The translations under genes and the position numbers were made by a program. A stretch of DNA of 64,000 nucleotides, from assembly GCA_013396525.1 (NCBI GenBank), contig VWYX01000665.1, forward strand, positions 124,001 through 188,000, given 5' to 3'. How positions within the stretch are numbered: the first letter of the stretch is position 1; each line of letters begins with the position of its first letter. The notes under the pieces are model-generated. The model was not told the origin of the DNA, searched no databases, and saw only the letters and a list, made by a program, of their open reading frames with translations. Shown piece by piece: positions 22,709 through 33,900 of the stretch. This stretch comes from Chaetorhynchus papuensis (Eukaryota; Chordata; Aves; Passeriformes; Rhipiduridae).

Positions 22709-25700
22709 ATGGCGGCGGCCATGGCGTGGCTGCGGCGCGGCGCCTGCGGCCCGGCCCGGCGGTGAGCGCGGCCCCGGCACCGCGCGGGGAGGGGACGGCG
22801 CTGGGCACCGCGGGGGACGGGGCGGGGGACGGGCGGCAGCGCTCGGGAGCCGCTCTGGGAGGGGATCGGCGCTCGCTACCGGCCTCGGCGGAGGGGCCGC
22901 CGGCGCGCCCGGCGCGGTGCACCCGCAGCCCGTGACGGTGTCCCCGGTTTCCCGCAGGTGCGGGCTGGCGGCCGGCCGGAGCTACAGCGGCGGCGGCGCG
23001 TACCCCAGCGTGTCGCTGACGTGCCCGCTGCCCGGCGTGCCCAAGGCCGTGTTCGCGGCGGCCGAGAGCCGGGAGCGCTTCGAGACGCGGGTGACGGTGC
23101 TGGAGAACGGGCTGCGCGTCGCCTCCCAGAACAAATTCGGGCAGTTCTGCACCGTGGGCAGTGAGTACCCGCCGGGGCCGGGGGGCGGCCGGACCGGGCA
23201 AGGCTGTGGCGGTGTCGCCTCAGCTCCCCCACCGAGCCCGCGGGTCTGTTTGTAAGGAGCGGCGGTGTGAAAGTCACGCTGGTTTTTATTCTCTTCTTTC
23301 TACCAGTTCTGGTAAATTCGGGATCAAGACACGAAGCGAAATACCTCAGTGGTATCTCCCACTTCTTGGAAAAGCTGGCTTTCTCCGTGAGTACTGCCCA
23401 GGGGTTCCCAAATCTGCGTGGGGCAGCGAGGGAGAGCAGCCAAGGAGGGCCTGACCCTCAGGGCTCTCTGCACTCGAGCTGTTTAAACCGCGGTGACAGA
23501 GTTCAGAGAGTCACAAAATCTTAATTCCCCGTTAATTATCATGTAATTATAATTTGGAAGTCTTTGTGCCAACCTCCACGGTTGGCAAGTCGTGACCAAA
23601 TCATTTGAGTAAAAGAATTTAAATTGTATTCTGGGCTACACTGAGGAGTTATAAGCGGTTATTATTTTACTAATCAATAACACTGGTATCTTTTTCCTTA
23701 GTCCACAGCTCAGTTTGGCAGCAAAGACGAAATTCTCCTCACCTTAGAGAAGCATGGAGGCATTTGTGACTGCCAGGCATCGAGGTGGGGTGCTTCTCCT
23801 GCTGTTACCTGGGTGTTGTAGCACTGACAGCACTTTGAGTCCCTTTTTTCTGGTGTGAGGCAGGAAAAGCCACTTTTTGTTCCCAAGCAGCAGCAACCCG
23901 TTTGTGGCGGCTGCTGGGGAGCTACAAAAGTGAGCCTGAAAGGATTATTAAAATTGAGATCTAATTAATTTAATTTACCGATTAAATGATTAAGTCGTTT
24001 AACGATTAAAACAGCTTCATCTGCGATTTCCTGATACCGAATGATCCCAGAAGTGACTTCTCAGTGCAGAACCTGCTTTTGGTGTTGCAGGGACACCATC
24101 ATGTACGCAGTGTCTGCTGATGCCAGAGGCCTGGACACCGTGGTCAACTTGCTGGCCGATGTCACGCTCCAGCCCAGGTTATCAGGTCCGGGAACACAAT
24201 TTCCTGCCTCAAAAAAACCCATTTCTGAGACTGAAGGTCGTGAGTTCGATCCTCACACGGGGCACCATTTGTTGAGCTTTTGATGGGATACCCTTCCTTT
24301 CGGACCAGGGTGAAAGAGCAGAGGAGGCTGCTGTACTGCTAAGTTCTTTATTCCATAGNNNNNNNNNNNNNNNNNNNNNNNNNNNNNNNNNNNNNNNNNN
24401 NNNNNNNNNNNNNNNNNNNNNNNNNNNNNNNNNNNNNNNNNNNNNNNNNNNNNNNNNNNNNNNNNNNNNNNNNNNNNNNNNNNNNNNNNNNNNNNNNNNN
24501 NNNNNNNNNNNNNNNNNNNNNNNNNNNNNNNNNNNNNNNNNNNNNNNNNNNNNNNNNNNNNNNNNNNNNNNNNNNNNNNNNNNNNNNNNNNNNNNNNNNN
24601 NNNNNNNNNNNNNNNNNNNNNNNNNNNNNNNNNNNNNNNNNNNNNNNNNNNNNNNNNNNNNNNNNNNNNNNNNNNNNNNNNNNNNNNNNNNNNNNNNNNN
24701 NNNNNNNNNNNNNNNNNNNNNNNNNNNNNNNNNNNNNNNNNNNNNNNNNNNNNNNNNNNNNNNNNNNNNNNNNNNNNNACTGTGTTCAAGGTCTCTGCTG
24801 CAGCTCTTCAATGTTCAAGGCACTTAGCATACATTTCTACTAAAAGTTAAAGATCTATATTTCTATTTCACTTTGGTGTGACTTCATGTATCTCAGCTTA
24901 TCCAAAGGTTTTAATTCAGTCCCTGTGCCTAGACTTTCCTCTGGGCCTGAGTCCAGAGGGGCTTTCACTCCAACACATTTCCAACAGATGGCTTGCTCTT
25001 AGGAGCTCAGAATTCTCGAAGAAGCGACCTGGCCGGGTGTTTTGTGTTGCCATGCCTTGCTTTGTCTTGTTGCAGATGAGGAAATTGAGATGACCCGAAT
25101 GGCCATAAGGTTTGAGCTGGAGGATCTGAATATGAGACCTGACCCAGAGCCTCTCCTCACGGAAATGATCCACGCGGTAACACGCTGGGAATCCCACCCT
25201 GCATTCAGCCTCCTGCTGCATTCTCTTCCTCGTGGTTTCTTGGCAGCTTCAGGGTTTATTTTAGGCTGTTCTAAACCCTGATTTTTTTTGTTGGCGGGGA
25301 GAATTTGGCTGTCCCTTTGCTCTGAAACCCAGCATTCCACACAGGTGAAAGATTCTAACCCAAACTAAAAAAAAAAAATTAAATCTATCTGTAACTTATC
25401 TTTATTGACATGGGTGACAAAACGACAAAACGTTACTGAGTTGCACTGATATGAATGAAAAAAATGCTCAGCCTTTCCTCTCTTAGAGGTGGGCTTAATT
25501 CCAAAGCAAAAAGAGCTTTAGAGAGGGGTTTGGGGAAAAATGAAGTGATGGTTGTGCCTTTAATGCCTCTGTTCCCTTTTAGGCAGCCTTCAGAGACAAC
25601 ACAGTGGGACTGAACAGGTTCTGCCCCGTGGAGAACACGGACAAAATCGACCGGGACGTGCTGCACTCGTACCTGAGCAGTTACTACACCCCAGACAGGA

Positions 25701-28218
25701 TGGTGCTGGCTGGGGTGGGGATCGAGCACGAGCACCTGGTGGAGTGTGCCAGGAAATACCTGCTGGGGGTGCAGCCCGTGTGGGGCACTGGGAGGAGCAG
25801 GGGCGTGGACAGGTCCGTGGCTCAGTACACCGGAGGCATCGTCAAGGTAAACGGTGCAGCTGGCATCGAGCATCTTGCTGGTTTCTCTACAGGCTTTTGC
25901 TTTTCTAAAGTTAACATTTCGTGAGTGTGAGCCCTAAGAGGCCATGACAGCTGTTAGTTGGGTGATGTGGTGATTGTTGGGAATGTATCAAAGTGGGTAC
26001 AGCAGTGAAAATTGGTGTTAATAATCTGTCTGCCCTTCCCACAGGTGGAAAAAGACATGTCAGATGTGAGTCTGGGCCCTACTCCCATCCCAGAGCTCAC
26101 CCACATCATGATTGGGTTAGAAAGCTGCTCATTTTTAGTAAGTATTAACCTCAAGTCCTGCATTTTGGGTGCCCTGTACTTGGAGAATCCCAGGAACACT
26201 GACTCATTACACAGGCACTGACATTTTCGCTGCTGCACCTAAAAACAACCAGCTTTCCCCCTGACATTTTGCTGAAGGCCTTGGCCTTCACACTCCTTTT
26301 GTGCTGTGTTTTTTTTCCTCCCCTTTACTCACCCCAGACCCTTGAGAGCTCTGCCCATTACCTGACTGAGTTTCTTGTTGCAATCCAGGAGGACGATTTC
26401 ATTCCTTTTGCGGTGCTGAACATGATGATGGGAGGTGGCGGCTCTTTCTCAGCTGGAGGACCTGGCAAGGGCATGTTCACCCGGCTGTACCTCAATGTGC
26501 TCAACAGGTTGGTTTGCCTTGCTGTTTAGGGGTGGCAGGAACAGTCCTGTAGCAGGAGGTTCACGTGGAAAAAAAAGAAATGAAAGCAAACACCCCCAGG
26601 TTTTGCATCAGCTTATTCTGCTTGGAATGGGGGACTGGTTTGTCCACTGGCATTTTGAGAGGGTGAAAGTACAGGGCAAGAAGTGACCAGGAATCCTGTT
26701 TTCTACCATTAGTCCTATCCATGCTTTAATCAGGGAATATTGACAGGATTGGCCTTGTGTTGTCCTGGGTTTAGTCTCAAGGATCCAAGTGGAGAAAGGG
26801 AGTAGATGCCACATGCATAAATTGTCAGAGGCAGGGACTGACAATTCTCATTGCACTGCTCAGGATCCTGAAAATGCACTAGGAGGATGCTCACTGTCCA
26901 CGTTTGTTTTAATTTTCACATTGTAAATTCTGGTTTTTAAATTTTAAAATGCTGTTTGTATTACTCACAGGCACCACTGGATGTACAATGCCACCTCCTA
27001 CCACCACAGCTATGAGGACACAGGACTCCTGTGTATCCATGCCAGTGCAGATCCAAAACAGGTACAGAGTGCTGTACTCACAGACAGGTTTCCTTAAGCA
27101 GTAACCACATCCCTCTGTGCCACACAGTAATGTTGACACAAGAAGCAGTGTTCTGATCTTCTTCCCACGATCTGTTTTCCCCAGGTCCGGGAGATGGTGG
27201 AAATCATCACCAGGGAATTCATCCTCATGGCAGGAGCAGTGGGAGAGGTCAGCAGCACATTTGAACTTGCAGATGGTCTTTGAGCTGAAATAATCCTTGG
27301 GAGTGTCCAAGGCCAGGCTGGACAGGGCTTGGAGCAAGCTGGGATAGTGGAAGGTGTCTCTGCCCGTGGCAGGGGTGGAACTGGATGAGCTTTAAGGTCC
27401 CTTCCAACCCAAACCAGTGTGGGATTCTGTGAATGCGTTGCACTGACTGTGCTAGAATGGATTTTTATGGACAAGTTTGTTACATTTCTGTAAGAGAATA
27501 CAGCAACATCAGCAATGCATCCAAAAAAGAGAGAGGTGTCTGCAGAACTCTTCCCTGTTACCTTGTACTAGAGAGCAGCAACCAGAATTGTTTTTATTTC
27601 CTGCTCATTCACAGGTAGAACTTGAGAGAGCAAAGACACAGCTCAAGTCCATGCTCATGATGAACCTGGAGTCTCGGCCAGTGATCTTTGAAGATGTGGG
27701 GAGGCAGGTTTTGGCAACAAACACAAGGAAGCTACCTCATGAGCTCTGTGCCCTCATCAGTGAGTAGACAATGCTTTGCTTTGCCTTGAGGGAACTGTAG
27801 GTACACTTGGAATATTCTTGTAGCACTGGTGAATTGCCTTTGAAAGCCTGGGGGCATAAACACTACAGAAATGTATTTCAGACTGAGCTTAATTGCTTTC
27901 AAGCTAACGCAGGGGGCTTATTTTAGTCAGAAGGGAAAACCAGAATCATGGTAGAGAAGGTCTGGAGTTGGTTTTCTGAGCATCAGCCTAAAGCTGCTTC
28001 GCGCTGTTCACAATGCAGTTGTCAGAGTTGCCTTTTTTCTGTCTGCAGGTCAGGTGAAACCCACGGATATCAAGAGGGTGGTGACTAAGATGCTGCACAA
28101 GAAGCCAGCAGTGGCTGCCCTGGGTGACCTGACAGATCTGCCCACGTACGAGCACATCCAGGCCGCTCTCTCCAGCAAGGACGGGCGGCTCCCGCGGCTC
28201 TACCGCCTCTTCCGATAG
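22709..28218 (+). CDS. PMPCA: PMPCA, mitochondrial processing peptidase alpha subunit
   Basis: Substrate-recognition subunit of the matrix peptidase that removes presequences of imported proteins, working with catalytic PMPCB. Exons: 22709-22761, 22958-23160, 23307-23386, 23702-23784, 24091-24185, 25076-25176, 25583-25846, 26045-26137, 26389-26507, 26971-27061, 27185-27247, 27615-27759 and 28049-28218. They make 519 aa (human 525). The Arg-rich start fits a mitochondrial presequence. The zinc motif is degenerate (HFLEKLAFS, about residue 104), as expected for the non-catalytic alpha subunit. The glycine-rich substrate loop GGGGSFSAGGPGKGMF starts near 339. ESRPVIFEDVGRQVLAT and the C-terminal YRLFR are conserved. 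For exon 5 the in-frame donor is at 24186 (TCAG/GTCCGG), giving PRLSDEE as in human PRLTDEE. The earlier AG/GTTATC at 24178 would create a stop. Intron 5 contains an LTR fragment and a 420-base gap, but no coding sequence appears lost. Confidence 0.96.
24231..24267 (+). repeat. tRNA-Met 3' segment with CCA (extended primer-binding site)
   Basis: These 37 bases agree with the 3' half of elongator tRNA-Met as I remember it. They run from the 3' side of the anticodon stem through variable loop, T-arm (gtgagttcgatcctcac) and acceptor strand to CCA. Nuclear tRNA genes do not encode CCA and the 5' half is absent, so this is not a tRNA gene. On the minus strand it reads TGGTGCCCCGTGTGAGG, a retroviral primer-binding site, two bases beyond an LTR-like CA end. 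A normal site is 18 nt; this is twice that. Confidence 0.75.
24270..24358 (-). mobile_element. LTR retroelement end (R-U5 like) running into an assembly gap
   Basis: On the minus strand the segment ends GCTCAACA, two bases before the tRNA-Met primer-binding site, as an LTR 3' end should. An AATAAA signal lies on the minus strand at 24352-24347, 77 nt before that end, as in R/U5. The remainder falls in the N run, so U3, the other end and any target duplication are unseen. No gag/pol/env coding sequence is present. It inserts antisense to PMPCA in intron 5, about 45 bp from the exon 5 donor. The family cannot be named from this fragment. Confidence 0.6.
24359..24778. other. Assembly gap (420 N)
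   Basis: Unresolved bases inside PMPCA intron 5, adjoining the LTR fragment. The gap probably arose because the element is repetitive; the true length may differ. The flank after the gap (24779-25075) is not recognisable as the other LTR end. Confidence 0.99.
27285..27435 (+). mobile_element. CR1 LINE 3' fragment
   Basis: CR1 sense strand on plus: gtgtccaaggccaggctgg, acagggcttggagcaagctg, gtggaaggtgtctctgccc, cttccaacccaaacc, ending near gggattctgtgaatg. It lies in PMPCA intron 11, in gene orientation, starting about 40 bp after the exon that ends at 27247. Confidence 0.9.
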
Positions 28219-29020
28219 AGCAGCACCTCCTGCCTGGCCTCAGACTCCCTTCTTTTGTAATGGTTTTTTTGATTTTCACGTTGCTGTACCAACCCTCCCT
28301 TCCCCCCCCCAATGCTCCCAGGCATTCAACCACGGAGCTGAGCAAGGCTGCTTCGGAGCACTGGACTGTGAAGAGCTCGTGTGAGGAGCCAGCCCTGGCT
28401 CTGGAGGAGGAGTTTGATCCTCTGAGTAGGTTACAAGAGGAGATGGGTGTTGGCACCCTTCTCTTGGCTTTGAGGAGAACAGAGCAAGCCAAAATATTCA
28501 TCACTACAGTGAAAGCACATCTCTGAGCAGTCAGTCACTGCCTCTTCATCACCCCAGCAGTGGAAGTGGGGCTGTCACACGAGGCCCCAGTGTGCCCTTC
28601 CTGAGGAATGCGTGGCACCTTAAAGAGCTTGGCTTACATGTCTGAATTGAGAGAATATTTATAACTGTTACCAAGGTGAACAAAGACTTGGTCAGACTGA
28701 ATTAGGAAAATAATAGTTACTGTCCCCAGTGAAGTTAGACAAAAAAATTCCTGCAGTCCAGGTTTTGTTACAAATCATGGATCCATTTCATCAGTGTAAT
28801 TCACCATCTGACAAGGAGTCACCCACCTGGGAATAACCATCATCTTGCTAGAGCTCTGAGGGAAGCAGACCCATGACAGAACCAATTTTCTGTGGAGTTC
28901 CTGTGCAGAGGTACTGTACATAATAGACACTTACTTGAGAATGAGAACAATCCTATTCTTCAGGTTTTTCACTTGGACATGAACTGTGTTAAAGAATAAA
29001 AGTTCTTTTCCTCCAGGGTT
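28219..29020 (+). other. PMPCA: PMPCA 3' UTR with poly(A) signal
   Basis: Non-coding sequence after the TAG at 28216-28218. The first canonical AATAAA on the plus strand is at 28995-29000, predicting an 800-nt 3' UTR. Further plus-strand AATAAA hexamers at 29528-29533 and 29730-29735 could give longer forms that meet the INPP5E 3' end. Confidence 0.7.
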
Positions 29021-29749
29021 GCTGTACAAACAGTTATTAAAATATGAGTTGCTGCTGCTGCACCTTAAACTCGTGCCTCATTTCCTCAGTGTCACCCAGA
29101 TGGACTTAAGGCCTTGCAAAAAGAAGACACAATCATCAGTCTCACAGCAGAGATGTGGCTCAACTGAAAGTCAAGATGATAAAATGACAACATTTAGAAA
29201 CACGATCTTGACTGACACCACGTCACAGAAAGCCAAGTGCCACACATGTGACATACTGAAGAAATGGAGACTCAAAAGAGGAATAAAACACTGGATTGAT
29301 ATAATCCCCTAATACATGGGTGTAAAAATCCAAGACAGCTGCGTTGCAGCACTTCACTGCTAGATGTGTGTGGTAAGGAGCAATCCAGCTGGGAGCAGAG
29401 CACTGTGAGGCTGCTGTTCCCTGCTTTACCCCATCCTTTTCCTCATGCAGCTCAAACAAGTTGCATTGCTTCCTGCAGAGCCCACAGTGTGGAAGTCCTG
29501 TTCAGTTGTTGTGTATGTTTGTGAGGAAATAAAGAGACCTCTGAACAACTGGAGCAAGTAGTAACTGAGTTCTGAAATTCATCTGCCAAAGGTTTCTTGA
29601 ACTGGCAGGTGGAACGTACTTTGTTCAATGCAAACAATTCCAGAGAAATCTGTCCCACTCCTCCAGCTGAAGACAAAGGGCCCAGGTCACCCAAACATGC
29701 ACCATGCAAAGAACTCTGGTTCTGACAACAATAAAAGCTGGTTCTCAGT

Positions 29750-30990
29750 TAAGGTATTGCATTAATTTATTTTTATTCCTTTAAAAAGAAAGGAAATCCA
29801 AATACCTGATGGCTACAGACAGGTCAGTGCCATAAATGTACCGCAGAACAGGAGCCTGTCTTGGACAGGTTGCATAGTCAGCAGCACTTCCTCCAAGGTG
29901 TTTGCATGATGTTTTAGGTCCTAAGGTGATGAATGATCCCATCTGTGCCCATGAGAAGTTCTTAATTATTAGCTGTACTTAACATTTTACCAGTGCCATA
30001 CTGGTCCTTGTAGTATATATAGCCTTAAGACAACACTACTTCAAAAATAGCAAGTTATTCACAGTTTACTGATTTGGAAAAATAAAACCAAAAGGAATTG
30101 ACTGTGACTGGAGGTAATGAAGCTGTGTGGAGCTGAGTGGCTGCAGTTGCTCTGCAAACCTCCCTGGTGCACTCACTTGGCATCACTTTGGTGAAGCATC
30201 ACACAGTGCCTGTTCTCAGACCACGATTTCTAACTCCTGCTGCTGAAGGCAGGTGGCATTTAATCAGCCCTGGGGAGGACAAGTGAGTTCAGGAAGGGAT
30301 TGCTTCAAGCAGTCTCAGCAGACAAATATATGGCCTGAGAGTTTGGTATTTACCCTCTTAGTAACAGAAGGCCTAGAGAATGATTATTGAAAGGCAATGT
30401 TTCTACACTTCAATGTACAGGAGTACATTCACACACAATTTGCTGTAGAGGACCCAAAAAGCCCAACACAGGAGCACCATCCAGACACAGAACTGCCCAA
30501 GGCCATGAACTGGTCCCTGTTACTCGTTGTACAGAATACCAACACTTGGCTACAGAGAAGGAGCAAACCCAACCCCACACTGGATGTCAGCTAACCTGAT
30601 CAAACCAAAGGGACAAACGAAATTCACCTTTCTGCAGGCTTTTCTTAGGCCCCCTGCCCTGGGTGATGCCAGTTCCAGCAGCTGTGCCCCTGCGTGGAGG
30701 GGAACCAGGGGTCTGCACTCCAATGGCTTCCTAAGATAGTCTGGTTAAAAATAAATCAATTACACCAGTTGGGATGGATGTCTTAAATAACTGACTCCTT
30801 TTCTTCGGCAGAAGCACTTGAGCTACATGGATTAGCTCATGCAAATGAATCCAGGATGAGGTTTAAGACATTCTTCACGAGCCACAGCAACTGCCAGAGG
30901 TGCTTAAGCAGACAGTTCCCTGCAGAGTTTGCCACGGCCTGAAATCCTCTTTCGGGGCACCTCTACCACGAGCATTGCAGAGCTCTCAGC
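29750..30990 (-). other. INPP5E: INPP5E 3' UTR with poly(A) signal
   Basis: On the minus strand, two AATAAA hexamers lie back-to-back at 29772-29777 and 29766-29771, about 1.2 kb after the INPP5E stop. No other coding sequence is seen in between. The UTR assignment is inferred from position. Confidence 0.6.
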
Positions 30991-33900
30991 TCAAGAAATG
31001 CTACATATGCTGCTGGATCTTTGGTCCTTTTGTTCCAGGCGTTTCTGAAGTTCCCTTGTGGTCCGCCTCCTTATTCCAATTAAATACAGATCTCTGTCAA
31101 ACTGCCCTGCAGCCAGTGGGATGCTGCAACAGAAACAGCAGGTCAGGGCATAAACACATTCTTGTCTGCCCAGCATTTCCCTACTACTTCATACAACAAA
31201 GGCCACAAACCTAATTTTTACTTTCTTAAGGCATTCAGCTACTGCTGTGGGAGAAACAAGAGTTGTTCTTCCACGGCAGCAAGTTAAGGTTCTTCACAAT
31301 ACTTTAAAATGCTGCTTGTAAAAGGGAAATGTACTTTAAATTTTAGCATGAACTCGCCTGCATTCATATATAGAGGACTTTTTTTTTGTCATAAAAAAAC
31401 TCAGTTGAAAAGCTAAACCAGGTTACTGCTAACTTGGTGTATTCACTGGTGTGGTTCATCTCAACAATTCTTACCTTGGTCTGTTTTAGGGAGGCCAGAG
31501 GAAACCTCAACAGCCCATCACACGCTGCTATTTAATGGGTATTGAATACCCATAAACAAAAATTCCCATTTGTAATTGCACTGCTGATGAAACACTTTGA
31601 GAAACCACTTTTCTAGATATTCAGGTCTTGAAAGCCCTGACCATTGTTACTCACAAAAAAGAGAATCATTTCAGTGATTTCACCAAATTTTCTAAGGAGT
31701 TTTGCTAATACAACAGCCCACAGTAGGACATTAAGAACTTGGAGGATCTCAAAATACTCCACTGACATCCAGCTGTGCTGAAATGCAGCCACCACTGGGG
31801 AGGGAGAACTGATCCCAAAGAGGGAAAGAGGAAGAGGAAAGCTACCCATGCTGATAAGGGAAAACAAAGAGCTGCATCTCAGATAAAACACAGATTTATA
31901 TTCAATTCCAGCGGGCTCTGCTCATCCCCCTCAGAAGGATTAAAGGACCTGGCAGCAGGGATTTCAGCTGTCAGCGCAAGCTCTAAGCTCTTACTGCTCT
32001 GACCACCGGCGTGTACCGGGTAAAACTCAAACAGGCTGCAGGGAGCTACGAGGGATAAACAAACACTGGAGCCATGGGCAGCCACGTGGAGCTGCACAAG
32101 GAGGCACTCACTTGTCCCTGCCTGGCCTCAGCTTCACACGGAACAAGGCAAACACGGGTCGGTGGTCCGAGGTTTTGATGACAGGACAAGAGGAATATTT
32201 GACAGCCTGGATGTCGTCCTTGTAGCGGCTGCGGAACACGACCCGGTCCTGGAGGCAGGGGGAGAGAGAGAGAGGGGACAGTGATGGTGACTCCCTGTGC
32301 ACATCAGCCACCCTGGAAAGCAGCACTGCTTCACAAGAGACAAATCCATTCGTTTATCACACTCCACTTAATGGAATTAAGGTGTCTTGGATGGCGATCC
32401 ATTCATGAAGTGTCTGATCCCAATAGTTCTGTGCCAGCTCTGAGCACAGGGGAGAGCCCACTCAAACAGGGAAAATAAGGTTAACAGGCTCTGCCAAACT
32501 CTCCCTGTGCTCACAAATTCAACAACCCTTTCTTCCAGAAGTCCCAGTTGCCCTTAGGCAACAAATCTCAGCACAACTGAATCCCCTCTGACTTTTGAAA
32601 TCATCCCTTACCGTGTAGGAGGGAGTCCTTTGTTTGGAAGTGGTGTCGTAGCTGTCCTTTCCTATGTCAAACTTGTAGGAAGGACGGAAATGGATATCAG
32701 CCTCTTGGAATCCTTTGAAAATAGACCCTGTGAGGGAAGGGGAGAACAGCATGAACAAACTGCTCCTTCCTGAGAACTGGGCACTGTGTCTACACAGTGG
32801 CTAGAAACAACAGCCATGTACATCCCAGAAAAACCTGGGCTTGGGCTCCAGAAAGGGAGCAAGCTCCAGTCCTGACCAGAGAGGATAAAAAATAGCCAGT
32901 GGCTGTTTAATCAGAGGCCAATTAAACAAAGAACACCCCTTCCACTGAAAGCTCGTGCTGCTTTGCAGATGCTGTTCAAATCTAAATTCCCTGGACACTG
33001 GGACAGAATGATGCCCAGGTTATGGAGGAGTCACATGAAACAGCAGCAAATGGCTTGGGAGGTTACATTATACAGAGCAAACTGCTATGGCAAAAGGTCC
33101 CTTGACACATTGCCACTGTATTTGACAAATGCTGACTCCCTTTTTTAGGGAACTTAACCAAAGAAAGCAGGAAAGGTCTGCAGGAAATGGGGACTGGGCT
33201 GACATTACTCCTGAGTGTTGGTATCTTTGTTCCTGGAGAGGAGGGAGATGAGCAGCTGCCCCTTACCCCGACTCATCTCACTGGTCAGCTGGTCGTACAC
33301 CAGGAGCTTGGACACGTCTGTGTCTGGGTTCTGGTTCAGGATGGAATCCACAGTCTCCCGATCCTTATTCAGCCGGAAGTTGAAGTCACCAAACCAGAAA
33401 ACTTCATCAAACCGAGTTGTGACATCACCTGCAAATTCAGACCACGAGTGTTCAAGGGATGCTGCTGAATGTGCTCAAGGAACAGGAGGAAATTGTTTCT
33501 TTTCACTACCAGGAGATGTGACACTGTGTGTGTTTTCTACCTATGATCACCACTGAATGTGGGAATTAAAAACCCAGGAGAAAACAGAACAGAAATGTTA
33601 AAACTTACACAAAAACCTAAGGCCACACTGCAGATAAAAAGTATATTCAATTTCCTGGTAAAAGGACCTGATTATTTATCTGGGCATCAAGTTGTCAGCA
33701 CAGTATTAGGAAACAAGAATGGAATTTGGCAAACAATGCTCTGACCTGTGTACATGCAAAGTGACATAAGGCTTCTTCTCTTAAGTTTTGAAATAAAGTA
33801 ATTCCTGATTATTCTAGAAAACACTTGGAAAGTGAAACACATCTATAATATTCATAATAATTAAACGAAAATTATCATATTGCTAAAAAAATACATCATG

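Noticed and set aside
22407..23255. Long overlapping open frames around the ENTR1/PMPCA promoter
   Set aside because: Arg/Ala/Pro/Gly-rich frames typical of CpG islands. The real exons of ENTR1 and PMPCA account for the region.
24200..24267. A tRNA gene, suggested by a good T-arm and acceptor end
   Set aside because: Only the 3' half is present, CCA is included (not encoded in nuclear tRNA genes), and an LTR end follows two bases later.
26269..26388. Plus-strand open frame continuing upstream of PMPCA exon 9
   Set aside because: It is intron read-through. The pyrimidine-rich tract and CAG at 26388 mark the acceptor, and EEDFIPFAVLN in human begins there.
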